This document shows positions 1 through 11,105 of a stretch of 64,000 nt of DNA, piece by piece. A program made the position numbers and the translations under genes. This DNA is from Marasmius tenuissimus (Eukaryota; Basidiomycota; Agaricomycetes; Agaricales; Marasmiaceae), in contig JAQOTA010000029.1 in NCBI GenBank assembly GCA_029532415.1, positions 124,001 to 188,000 on the forward strand, read 5' to 3'. The notes beneath the pieces are model-generated. The model was not told where the DNA came from and made no database searches. It worked only from the letters and a program-made list of their open reading frames with translations. Position 1 is the first letter of the stretch. Every line of letters begins with the position of its first letter.

Positions 1-929
1 AGATGCCCCGGCTTCCTCTGAGGTGACATCCCAGTCCGACCTACTCGCGACTGTAGTCACTGTACACAAGCCTCTTGAGATCATTGACCAATTCAAAGCC
101 AAAGTCAAAAGTATTCCTCAAACGATTCGGAATGCAAAGAAAGGCCACGCCTTCAGTTCATATTCCAGCGAACCAGAGACCTATACCACTGGTATCCCCA
201 GGGAGGACTTGTGGCCAACCTTTGACGGGCCTTTCACCACCCTTGTTCCCACCAGCGACTACAAGACCCGTAAGCACCTGATCCTGAGAGGAAAGCACGG
301 ATTACCAGCCTTTGTCAAGCTTGTGAAGCACCTTGGGTACAATTGTGGGATGGACATTACAGTGTTGGAGCCCAAGTTAGAATGGCTTATGGAAACCATC
401 AACCGGGCACGTCTATTATCTTTTCTTTGCCATTCTATTCACTGAACTGTGACAATACAGTGTTGTGGCTGCTGGAGGCAAGAAGCCCAAGAAATTGGGA
501 GCTACTGAGCCCAGCAAGCGTAAGGCAACAGACACTTCAAGCAAGAGCAGCTGTCCTTCAAAGAAGCCAAAAAAATGCCCACCTCCACTGGTTCTTCCTT
601 CATCAATCTCTCCAAAGTACGTTTCTGCTTTTTGGTTTTGCTTGAGGCTGATATCGTACTCTGCAGGTAGCTGTATGCTGCAGATTGGAAGGCTATTCCT
701 GGGAACAAAAACTGTCCACCATTGGACTTTGAGGAGGCTTGGGAAGCCCTGGATAGAGAACAACTCAAGGTAACTCGATTGTCAGTCTTTGTGCAGTACT
801 GGTCTAACACGTCTGCTACAGGCTTACCAGGATCAGTCAAAGAGGAGGAATGCAAAGCTATGTATAGACTCATCGCAATTGTACTCATCTCACCAGACTC
901 CTTATGGGAAGCAGCCACAAGGGGTGTGA
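1..929 (+). CDS. 3' part of an unidentified spliced gene
   Basis: The reading frame is open from the left edge (frame 2), so the gene starts outside the window. I see four exons: 2 to about 410, about 461-615, about 671-768 and about 823-929. The introns have GT-AG ends, and the third exon begins CTG TAT GCT after an acceptor at about 670. The stop is TGA at 927-929. The protein has a Lys/Ser-rich, nuclear-localisation-like stretch (GGKKPKKL, then SKKPKK) followed by LYAADWKAIPGNK and DFEEAWEALDREQLK. I do not recognise the family. Similar basic, multi-exon proteins are common as accessory ORFs of fungal DNA transposons, but no transposase lies next to it. The exon chain is inferred from splice motifs and frame continuity only. 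Confidence 0.45.
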
Positions 930-2889
930 ACATACAACATGCAGATGGTGGTATGGCGACGGTGGGTGTCAGTGATGGACACAAATAGTCAGAATAGTAA
1001 CATAAGCCCAATTTGGTCCTATAGTGTCCGCAAATGTACTACTTTTTTGGACAATTTTGTGCAAAATCAGACTGGATTGAGCTATCCTACCATTGGCGAC
1101 CTGTGGTCCAAGAATGCCCCATGTTGTCCAAAATATGTCCCCAGTTCTCCAAATCAATCCAGAAAACGCATGGCTCCCAGACATAATAGGACACTGGGGG
1201 ACAACATAGGACGTTTCTTGTTTTGTCCCCCAATATTCACAGAAATCTGACTGGGTCTCGCCCACCATCATCCCTTCCCAACCGCCAGCACAGCACAGCA
1301 CCATTATATAGGATACTGTTTGAATATCGAATTGAGGCAGGAAAAACAGACTAAGGAGCTCAACTGAGTATTGAGATGGCGAGATGGCATTCACAGAATA
1401 GGTGCGCTTGATTTCTCTGTTTGATGCAGGGTCCTAGCTACTTTCATCAGCTCTCATGACTCACAGGTCAAGGACTTGGCACGAATGGAAAACACAAGAC
1501 CTCACTGAAATGACTCGTCAGCATTCTTATCAACTCCAGATGGACTCAGTGCCAGCCATCCAATCCCAATGCAAGTACTCACTCAGGTTTATGTGTCCTT
1601 CTTGCTGGCCCTGACATTGAGGAGTGTCTGTGACATATGAGTCGTCACCAACATCATTGCTGCTGAACTGGGCTTAGGTTTGCCGCTTTCACAACTGTCG
1701 CATGGACCACCCTCCCAACTATATAAACCTGACACCGTTGAATTTCAATTCATCCTTCCTTTCCCTCCCCCCACCACCATCTTCCCCATTCCAGGCCATG
1801 CTCTCTTAGTCTCACAACACTTCTGAACCTACCTCACAACCTCAAGCATTGATGTAGGCCATGGGTAAGACTCAATGTTTTACTTGTACTTGCCAAACAG
1901 TAATCCATGTCTTCCTAGATTTGATTCCAAACCTCTCAATAGCATCAACAAAGGCTTGTTTCAGAATCATGTTCATTCCACTGTCACTGTTATTCTGAAC
2001 ACTATCTTTTTGAAGCCAGCTACCATCACTTGATTTGGAGACAGGTATGTTTGTGTTGTCTCCACTGTCATAGATATGTGAGCTGACTATATGCGCTTGA
2101 TTTGTGCTGTAGCATTATCTTCTTTCTTAGTGTTTCCATCCACGCCCTTCCATTAAACATCTGTGGTATGTCACCGCTATCTTTGTTCGTTACTTTATTC
2201 TGATACTAACTCTATGTTCCATAGAAAGAATGCTGTAAGGTTGCTCTAGAGCTGGGTTGACAAATATGAGTGGGTGCAGGGTTCTACTGGGCAGTGAGAA
2301 GTTGGAATGCTGGTCCTTTTGTGACTTTCTTGCCTACTGTCCTATCTTTTATATGTATTGTTGCCTCATGACTGCCTGTTTGTATTGTATGGCTCCAATT
2401 CCATTTCCCTGCTCTCAACCAATGTTGTTCTACACGTGTGGTAAACAAGGATCTCTAGAGTAGTGAATGTTCTTTGCCTGGTTGCATATCAACTATTCCT
2501 TATCACCCCGACCCTTCTAATGGCTTCTGGCCATGGCTGTCATTCTGACCACACCTGATAATGTGGGTTAATCTGACAGTGTGTTACCATTATCGTCAGT
2601 CTGAAAGGTTCTGAGCATACCAGTAATTCTGACCACGTCTGATCATCTTGGTCAGTCTGGTGCGTCTTCTCATCCACTGGTCAGCCACTATTGTACTGAA
2701 CACTCTATATTAGTTAGTACCATACTTACAACAATTATAATCTACGGTCAGTCTACTGCTACGTGAATCCCTCTTGTGCAAAACAACACCTCTGAACAGA
2801 TACTGTCAGCCTAACCGTACCTCATCCTGGCTGACAGCCCTTACCAGCTGCTGGGCAGGTCCACATGGTTTTGCTGGTACTTGCTTCCC
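930..2889. other. Gene-poor stretch
   Basis: No convincing coding exon is visible. A TATA-like box (TATATAAA, about 1,720-1,727) is followed by a pyrimidine-rich leader and a short ORF from the ATG at about 1,861. That ORF is only about 43 codons and has no recognisable content. From about 2,540 to 2,660 the phrase TCTGACCAC/GTCTGA recurs several times in imperfect copies, like a decayed minisatellite. Confidence 0.4.
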
Positions 2890-3130
2890 AGATATGGAGA
2901 GCTCTATGTAAAGGAAAGGCATAGTTAACACTGCCCTTTGAAGTCTGTCTTGACCGCCCACATACTCAGGAGTCAGAGATTGATCACAACGGCTGTTTGT
3001 GGATGAATTGATGAGTCACCGGGATTTTGCTCACCAGGTGCCACCATATTTATGCATTGCTACATTCATGAGCCCTTGGAGTCCAACCTATTGCAGCGCG
3101 GTATAGGTAGGTGTCAACCAATCATCAAGA
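2890..3130 (-). promoter_or_regulatory. Relic upstream region of the seven-helix membrane gene family
   Basis: AGAGCTCTATGTAAAGG at about 2,897 is the reverse of the AAATAGAGCTCT box that stands 73-96 bp before the start of each better-preserved family member. Further right, CACCAGGTGCCA, a GAGCCCTTGGAGT motif and CTATTGCA occur in the same order as upstream of the copy at 22,714. The gene it would have served, to the left, is no longer recognisable. Confidence 0.5.
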
Positions 3131-3389
3131 GAAATCGGAACTGGCGCCTTGGATTAAAATGATTGTCAATGCCCTCCTGTAGCCAAGGTATGACTATCAT
3201 GGCCTGTTTGGGTCGTGGGCTGGGATCCGGCCCATTCTACCAACATAAGGACCTTTGGTTAATCAGAGACACCAAAACTGAACCCACAATCCACAACTTT
3301 GGCAGGTGGGCCCCTGTCAACCCCAGCTCTGACCTGTATACCAAACAGGCCGAGAAGGTCTGGTGAACTGTGAAATTAAGTTGGAGGGG

Positions 3390-3624
3390 ACAGAATACTG
3401 TAAGCAAGGAACATGAACTGCAAGTTTATCGGGCTGTCAGTGCAATGATGTGATTCAACTGGGGAAAGTAAGTAATCATGCAACATTGAGTCATTGTGAT
3501 GCCAAAGAGTAAGTTACAGTAATTTGGGTCATTAAGTTATCATAGGACAGTCCATCATAATGACAGGGAATCCTTTGAAGTCAATGGCAGCTGAGTTTTG
3601 GAGTTGTAGTCAAACCAGTATGAC
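3390..3624 (-). pseudogene. Degraded first exons of a short-type membrane gene
   Basis: On the minus strand this stretch follows the exon 1, intron 1 and exon 2 region of the copy at 22,714-22,540. GCAAGGAACATGAACTG, GGGCTGTCAGTG, a CAACATTGAGTCA block and a GGAGTTGTAGTCA leader block occur in the same order. The coding frame is destroyed by substitutions and small indels. Its own upstream region is now about 15 kb away, at 18,940-19,140, separated by the gypsy stack. The identification rests on ordered similarity seen by eye. Confidence 0.5.
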
Positions 3625-4270
3625 AGCAATCACCAGATTCAACCTGGTGACACATCGCACTAAGCTTTCAGACAACGGAAAATGAGGCAAAGAATAGAGA
3701 ACTCAACACTGGTGAGGAAGAAACCAGCTCAAGACTGGGGAATACATGCAGAGTATCTACTTCTTATATACTACTTGGAGGACTGCAGCATGTGTCTACA
3801 GTGAGGTATGACATCGAGGTATGACATTGTGAAACAGTATCTGAAACACTCTCTTCTCAGGAAGAAACCCACTCTCCAATTTTCCCGACCTTTACTGTGT
3901 CATGAATTTCCCTCTTATCTTATCTTTTCTCCTTATCTTATCCTTTCCATCTATATCTTATCCCTCACATGACTCATATCTTATCATATAGACACATGGT
4001 AGTTACATGAAGGGACCCACATGCTGTAGACACATGGTGGTCCTGTTTCAGATACTGTTTCACAATGTCATACCTCGATGTCATACCTCACTGTAGACAC
4101 ATGCTGCAGTCCTCCAAGTAGTATGTAAGAAGTAGATACTCTGCATGTATTCCCCAGTCTTGAGCTGGTTTCTTCCTCACCAGTGTTGAGTTCTCTATTC
4201 TTGGCCTCATTTTCTGTTGTTTGAAAGCTTAGTGTGATGTGTCACCAGGTTGGATCTGGTGATTGCTGAC
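3621..4270. repeat. Large inverted repeat, two ~228-bp arms
   Basis: Positions 3,621-3,848 are the reverse complement of 4,044-4,270 with about seven mismatches. The 195-bp loop holds the start of the gypsy LTR (TGTCATGAATTTCC at 3,898). The inner part of each arm repeats GAGGTATGACAT twice. It could be a foldback element or an inverted duplication of LTR sequence. The arm ends show no clear target-site duplication. Confidence 0.8.
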
Positions 4271-4860
4271 ATTAGCTCAAGACTTCTCTATTCCTCTTGA
4301 CCATTGCACGTTCCCCTACCCCAAACCTTTGATCTTTCATATCCTATCCCCTATCCCGAAACTTTGATCCTACACACTACACCTCCCTTATCTTATCCTA
4401 CGTATTCCATAACCTTCCACACCCTCATCTCTTTCCTCTTTTCATCATCTTTCCCCTTCCGCCAGTCACTGGAAAATCCCACATATACTACCAGGTATAC
4501 TGTTGGTCTTGCCTGCCCGAAGAAGGTGCGGTGCACCCAATTAGTGAAAGAAGCCACTTCTATTGAAATGATCTTTGGCTATTCTCCTTTGGTGGAGGTA
4601 GTTTAGGGGCCTACTCCCCTTTCCAAGAAGACTTCAGCTATCTCAGCTCATAAACTGAGAGACGTTGGCTGGGCATTGCGAATTAATAGTAGTTCTTGGG
4701 CTCCATAGCTACATACATACATTTATCTACATACAATATAACCTGGGGTTGGTTTCTCTACGAGGCCAACTGACAAAGAACAAGTTTAGTTTCAAAGGAA
4801 AGTCAAACTAGACAAGTTATTACGATATTTACCCCTACAATACAACCCGCAACTCCCTGA
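3898..4860 (+). repeat. Gypsy 5' LTR and leader (right end approximate)
   Basis: It begins TGTCATGAATTTCC, identical to the start of the 3' copy at 18,822 for about 100 bp except for scattered changes. The right arm of the large inverted repeat (4,044-4,270) lies within it. I could not fix the LTR end or the primer-binding site. Sequence up to about 4,860 is non-coding and leads to the gag ATG at 5,006. Confidence 0.5.
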
Positions 4861-5027
4861 GTAAGGTAGCCAGCAAAGAAGGAGACAAACAGCTAGTCTA
4901 AGATCAAAAATATACGATCTTGATCAGTTTAGTAGTGGACTTTAGATTACCTTTTACTATACCACACAAACAATACCACACCTGTACCCAGAAACCTTAT
5001 ACATCATGAGCAATAACGCCAAAAACC

Positions 5028-5285
5028 TGTTGAATCCGGACTACCGGATATATGGACCGTTGTATCGGGCCGCATATATGCTTCAATCGTTTTACTATGA
5101 TCTATGCTATTCCTAGTCACTCCTGTTATAGAAGATACAGCCACCTCTGTATAGTATATAAGTAGCTCTGTATCTACATGCAATACCAGTACTTTTACTA
5201 CTCTTGTTGCTGCCTCTAAGCCTATCTCCAGGTGAGCTAGTCTGTCCCATGCTGCCACTGCGTGGGCAGGACCTCTGCCTCAACA
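5028..5285 (+). repeat. Copia 5' LTR
   Basis: 258 bp, TGTTG...CAACA. A TATA-like TATATAAG lies in the second half. It is followed by GGTTATGGGCCC, the likely primer-binding site. It differs from the 3' copy at about 5,113 (C versus T) and about 5,206 (T versus C). Confidence 0.92.
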
Positions 5286-5613
5286 GGTTATGGGCCCTGG
5301 TGCCCTATCGATGTGCCCTGTGATGGCAGCTCTCTAGGATGTGCACCTTTATTGTGTGCTGCCTATGATGATGCGCTATTGTGGTCGTTGCACTCGATAA
5401 CCATCGTGACTGCTTAATCGCTGTCGTGATGGGCAGACCGTTAACGCCGGTTCTGGACCTGTGAAGTTGACATCTTCATTGATGTTTGACGATGGTGGAC
5501 TGTGTCCTCAACAACGATCGATGGCTATCGCCGTTGACCGTGCAGTGATTTCTTTTATCATTGCCTATGATGATGAACCTATGCTGATCGTTGTTTTATT
5601 ACTCCAGATCGCT

Positions 5614-8600
5614 ATGGCTCCTGTTATGTCTACCCTTATCCCCACTGTTGAAGTCTTCAGCGGTGTCAACTGGCGTAAGTGGTCCAAGGGTCTTGGGACC
5701 TATGCCATGATCAACGAGTTCTACGACCATTACACCAACGACAATCCTGAACCTACTGAACCCGATAAACCTAAAGAACCAGCAGAACCCAAGCCAACTA
5801 CTCGCACTGTCACTGTTGCTGCTACAACTACAACTGAAGCGACTACACGCACGGAGACGGTCTCTCCTACCGATGCTCAGATGCAGCAGTATGCTAGGGA
5901 CTTGGAGCAGTATGCTAACGCTTTGGAGAGGTATGAGAAGGAGGTTCTCAGGTATGAGAAAGATAATCAACGTTGGAAGAAGTATGAATTCAAGGCCATG
6001 GGTGCACTACGTGCCACCACCACCATTGCCGTGCAGAGTATTATTGAGGATGATGATACGGCTTGGGGTGCTTGGGAGAAGATCAAGGCTCGTTATGGTC
6101 AACAGACTTCTGTGTCTGTTTGGGCTGACTTCAAGTCGGTCATGGAGTTTCGTTTGTCCGGTGGTAACCCCGTTCCCGAGATTGCTAAACTCGAACTCCT
6201 ATTCGGCCAGCTCACTGAAGCTCAGATCGATCTTCCTACTCTCGTCAGAGCCATGCTCCTACTCTCTATCATTCCACAGTCATGGGCCTACGCTCGTGAA
6301 TTCGCTACCAATGGTAACTCGCCAGCTGAACTTACTTTCGAAGTGGCTCGTGATGCCGTCATTAACCACTACGAATCCCGCAAACCCGCTCCTCTCGCGT
6401 CGCGCATCTCTTCTGTCAAGAAGAAGGACAAGGACCCGAAGTTTAACCAACAGTCTAATCCTCCTTCGTCGACGTCTAACAATAACAACCAGTCTAAGAA
6501 CGACAACGACCAGAAGAAGAAGAACAACCGACGTGGCAGGAAGAAGAAAGGTGATTCTCAGGACAACAAGGGTGACTCCTATCACAAGGGTCATTCTCAT
6601 ATCGCGTCCCTATCTCATTTGTCCATCTCTTCACCACCCATCGTTCCTGATACTCCATCTGTCATACATCCCGCGGACCGATCCCAGGATCCACTCCACA
6701 TGCAGCGTTTCTCCGGTGCTACCTCTGGTGGTACTGTTTTTGAGAATGCTCAGGCTGCTCGCAGTCTTGCCGATCGTCTTGGTGTTCCCAAGTATGCCCA
6801 CGTCCTTGAACCTATGGAACAGGGATATGCGGCTGCTTCCTCTTCCTCCCTCAAGCATCGTATTGATGGTCCCTTCTCCACTGCTCCACCTGCAAAGCGT
6901 GCTAAGAGCGTCGAGAAGGTTTACGACCTCTATGATTCTTTCTATGAGGACTCCGACTCTGAGCGTGAGGATCGTATCGCGTTGAACGCTGTAAACGATT
7001 CTTTGCATACGGAGATTGCGAGTGGAAGTGCCATGGACGTTGACAGCGAGATTGCAGATGCCGCTGGTTTTTCCGACAATGTTGAGTACGATTCAGTCTC
7101 CATCGGATCTGAGGAATCTGACGATGACAGGCAAGTGCCTTATCTCAGTCTTTCTTCTAACACTGATACGAACCTACAGTGCGCCGCTTTGTTAGCCGCT
7201 TCTAAACGTAGTAGTTCGGATATCGTGTCCCGTATGAAATTTGCGCAATATATTGGTGATCACTTTGCCACATGTGCCAATTGTAAGGGAAAGAAGGCGA
7301 CTGGAAACTCGCAAGAGTGGATCGTCGATTCAGGTGCTTCATCGCACTTCACTTATGATCTCGAACATTTTGCCGAGTACGAACCCATGAACAATGGACC
7401 GCAGCTAAACACTGCACAGAAGGACAACCCTATCCAAATTAAAGGGAAAGGGACTGTGTTCATCTCTCATTCTGTTGAAGGATCTGACGGTCGCATGGAG
7501 GAACACATTACGCGACTCTATCCTGTCTATTATGTTCCACTTCTGTCAATTCGACTTCTCTCCCTTGGAGAATTCTTGCAAGGTGGTCTGCAAGTACGCG
7601 GATCGTCTAGCAAATTGGCTTTTTATCAAAAGGGTCGACGCCAGTCTTTGGTATCGTATCCGCTCATGCCTGGTCAAACCATTTATTGGGTTAGCTCGCA
7701 GAAAGCCTCTGCTCGTAGCTTAATGGCCAAGTCAACAATGGATAAAGTTGACTACAAGGTTCTACACAGACGTTTCGGACATTGTTCAGACAAAGCTCTG
7801 GATAAAGCTCGGAAGCATACCAAGAACTTCCCGGAATTCGACCGGAAACCGAAGAAAACCCGGTTATGCCGAGGATGTGCAGAAGGAAAGATGCACTCCA
7901 GATCGTTCCCTGATTCCACTACCCGTGCCTCGAAACCCTTCGAGAAAATCCACTCTGACCTCAAACAATTCCCCACTGAGTCGTACCACAAATATAAATG
8001 GTATATGTCGTTTGTCGACGACTGTACTTCACATGGCTGGACAATGCTCATGCGACGCAAATCTGACTCTGTCAAGATGCTCCGTGACTTTATTGCTATG
8101 GTGAAGGTACAATTCGGTGTTGATATTAAGGAATGGATGTCCGATGGAGGGGGAGAGTACAAATCGGATGCCTTCGATGATGTACTGAAGGAGCACGGTA
8201 TCAAAATTCTGACCAGCATTCCATATACGCCTGAACAGAATGGTCGTGCAGAACGGTTCAATCGGACCATTGTCGAGAAAGCTCAAGCTCTTCGCTTTGA
8301 TGCTTGTCTTCCACCTTCTTGGTGGGAATTCTGTATGTTGCACGCTGTTGCACTTCATAATCGGACACCGTCCCAGCGTTTACATTGGTTGACCCCGCAT
8401 GAGAAGTTGCATGGCAGTGCACCGGATGTTTCGGATCTTTGAGTCTTCGGATGTGCAGCGTATGCGTTTATTCCGGAAAAGCGTCGAGTTAACAAGTTAT
8501 CTCCGCGTTCGGAACTGATGACCTTCATTGGTTTTCAGGAAGGCATGAAAGGATATGTCTTTATGAAGATGTCCAATAATGCTATCTTCAAAAGCGCTAC

Positions 8601-10806
8601 TGCTCTGTTCGATGAAAATTTGTTCCTGAAGTGTTCTGATAAGAAACCTCGTGGCTTTACCCCGGTGGGTGAAATCCCTGAAATACCGCCGGTATTGGGT
8701 GAAAATCCCAACTTCTCTTCGGATAGTGATGATGATTCGTCTGATGACAATCTATATCCTCCCAAGAACCTTCCTAAGCGATCGGAATCTCCTCATGACG
8801 ATGATGGAGATGGTACTGTACCTCAGGGTGAACGTCAACACTCTGATCCTGATCCTCCGTTCCAGCCTCCCAGGCCACCTACACCAGTAGGTGGTAAAGA
8901 GCAGTCTCCGCCGCCAAGGCGTTCAGGCAGGAAGCGGACGGGTACTAAGCAACCTGATAACGTATTTGGTGAACAACGAGACCCAAATAATCCCTCGCGC
9001 ATTGTGCGTGATATGGAGAAAAATTCTACATGGAGAGATGCCACGGGTGATAGAGAACCCATGGATCCGCCTACTACTCGTAGGAGAGGCAGACCTAGAA
9101 AAGTTCCTGGGACTAATCGTGCCAGTCTGTCTACCATGTGTAACTTCAGGGGGAGTCAGCCCGATAGCTTAGTGCAACAATCATCCCAGGAAGGGGGAGT
9201 AGGTTTCGTGATTTATCTGTTAAATCGGGCAGTTCCCGTTCACGATGACCTCACCGATATGTCTAACGTTCGAGAGTGGACTCTCCGTGACATACTGAAG
9301 CTGCCAGCTGAGCAGCAGAGAGAATGGAAGGCCGCTTGCCGCGATGAACTAGAGGCTCTTCGCAAGCGCAAGGTCTTCGAATTGGTTGACCTACCTAAAG
9401 GTCGCAAGGCTGTCAAAAACAGATGGGTGTTTGACGTTAAGTCAGACGGTCGAAAGAAAGCTCGACTTGTTGCCAAGGGTTTCTCTCAGGTCGAAGGTGT
9501 CGATTTTGATGAGATCTTCTCACCAGTTGTGCGGTTTGAAACTGTACAGATGATGCTCGCACTTGCAGCTCTCAAAAACTGGCACATTCAGGCATTGGAT
9601 GTGAAGAACGCCTTTCTTTATGGTGAACTTAAAGAAGAGATCTATATGGATCAACCTGAAGGTTTCAAGGTTAAGGGTCAGGAAGGCAAAGTCTATCGCC
9701 TTCGCCGTGCATTATATGGACTGAAGCAAGCCGCTCTTGAGTGGTGGCGTGCTCTCAGCTCGTCCATGGAAGTAATGGGCTTTAAACGCTTAACTTCTGA
9801 TGCAGGTCTCTTCATCTGCAAAGATCGTGAGACTGGTGAAGAATGTATCGCTTTGATTTATGTCGACGATGCATTATTCCTTGGACCCAACAAAGCCTTT
9901 GTCGAAAAGAAGAAAGCCGAGTTTATGGCTCGTTGGGAATGCCGTGATCCTGGAGAAGTTAAAGAGTTCTTGTGCATGCGTATTCGTCGCAGAGGCCGTA
10001 AAATCCTTCTTGACCAGACCGAATACTTGAAGAAGGTCTTGAAGCGATTTGGCATGCAGAATGCAAAAGCAGCAGATACTCCTCTTCCTGCCGGCTATAT
10101 TCCACAACCCAATGAAGATCCCGAACGTCGCGCTCGATATCAATCAGTGATTGGATCGCTTCTGTATATCATGCTTGGCACTCGTCCAGATATTGCCTAC
10201 GCTGTTACAAAGCTTTCACAATTCTCTGCTAATCCATCGGAGGATCACCTGAAGAAGGCGCTTTATATTTGCCGCTATCTTGCAGGAACTCCAGACTATG
10301 CATTGGTCTATGATGGAGCCTCTGACGGAGGTTTACTAGCATTTACTGATTCTGATTGGGCTGCTGATCCTATCAAACGTCGGTCAATCACGGGCTATTT
10401 CTTCAAGTTGGCAGGTGGCATCTTCTGTTGGCAATCACGCGCCCAGAAGACTGTTGCGCTTTCATCCACTGAAGCTGAATACATGGCGCTATCTGACTGT
10501 AGTCGTCAGGCTGTGTGGATTCGACAGTTACTTTCTGAACTTGGGATTGACATGACTCCCGTTCCTATATGTGGAGATAATCAAGGCTCGATTTTTATCG
10601 CCTCTAACCCAGTTCAAGAACGTCGCACCAAACACATTGATATTCGCTATCATTACATTCGCGAATGTGTTTCAGACCGCAAGGTCGATCTTTTTTTTAT
10701 TGACGGTGCCTACAATCCTGTGGACATGTTTACCAAGAATTTGGGTCATGTCAAGTTCTCCGCTTTTAGAGAACATCTTGGACTTGAATTTTATTCGTCC
10801 GAATAG
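5614..10806 (+). pseudogene. Copia Gag-Pol polyprotein with one in-frame TGA
   Basis: A single frame runs from the likely start ATG at 5,614 to the stop at 10,804-10,806, broken only by TGA at 8,440-8,442. Domains in order are as follows. A gag core is encoded at about 5,990-6,390. The protease active site DSGAS is at about 7,328. A GAG-pre-integrase HxxxC-type region with CRGC is at about 7,760-7,890. The integrase core has D (HSDL), D (SDGGGEY) and E (PEQNGRAE). RT shows VAKGFSQVEG and the YVDD box at about 9,860. RNase H contains DSDWA and ALSSTEAEYMALS. At the break the context is DL-stop-VFGC, where copia elements normally have DLRVFGC, so CGA became TGA. No CCHC knuckle is seen; basic KKNNRRGRKKKG may replace it. 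Confidence 0.92.
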
Positions 10807-10847
10807 ACGCTTCGTGCTTCACTTGTGCCGCACTTAGCGAGGGGGAG

Positions 10848-11105
10848 TGTTGAATCCGGACTACCGGATATATGGACCGTTGTATCGGGCCGCATATATG
10901 CTTCAATCGTTTTACTATGATCTATGCTATTTCTAGTCACTCCTGTTATAGAAGATACAGCCACCTCTGTATAGTATATAAGTAGCTCTGTATCTACATG
11001 CAATACCAGTACTTTTACTACTCTCGTTGCTGCCTCTAAGCCTATCTCCAGGTGAGCTAGTCTGTCCCATGCTGCCACTGCGTGGGCAGGACCTCTGCCT
11101 CAACA
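10848..11105 (+). repeat. Copia 3' LTR
   Basis: 258 bp, preceded by the polypurine tract GCGAGGGGGAG at 10,837-10,847. Nearly identical to the 5' copy. Followed by the AAACC duplication. Confidence 0.92.

Larger units (their letters stand above)
5028..11105 (+). mobile_element. Ty1/copia retrotransposon, recent insertion
   Basis: Two 258-bp LTRs (5,028-5,285 and 10,848-11,105), each starting TGTTG and ending CAACA, bound a 5.6-kb interior. They differ at about two positions, so insertion was recent. The five-base target duplication AAACC is seen at 5,023-5,027 and 11,106-11,110. The interior encodes gag, protease, integrase, RT and RNase H in copia order (integrase before RT). A purine tract, GAGGGGGAG, precedes the 3' LTR. 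The element sits inside the gag start of the older gypsy element and carries only one disabling change that I can see. Confidence 0.95.

Noticed and set aside
1850..1990. Small ORF from ATG 1,861 downstream of a TATA-like box
   Set aside because: Only about 43 codons, no conserved feature and no exon chain that I could support.
5599..6600. Long ORFs on the opposite strand and in another frame of the copia gag (for example 5,816-6,985 plus)
   Set aside because: Shadows of a strongly biased gag reading frame; they lack domains and splice context.
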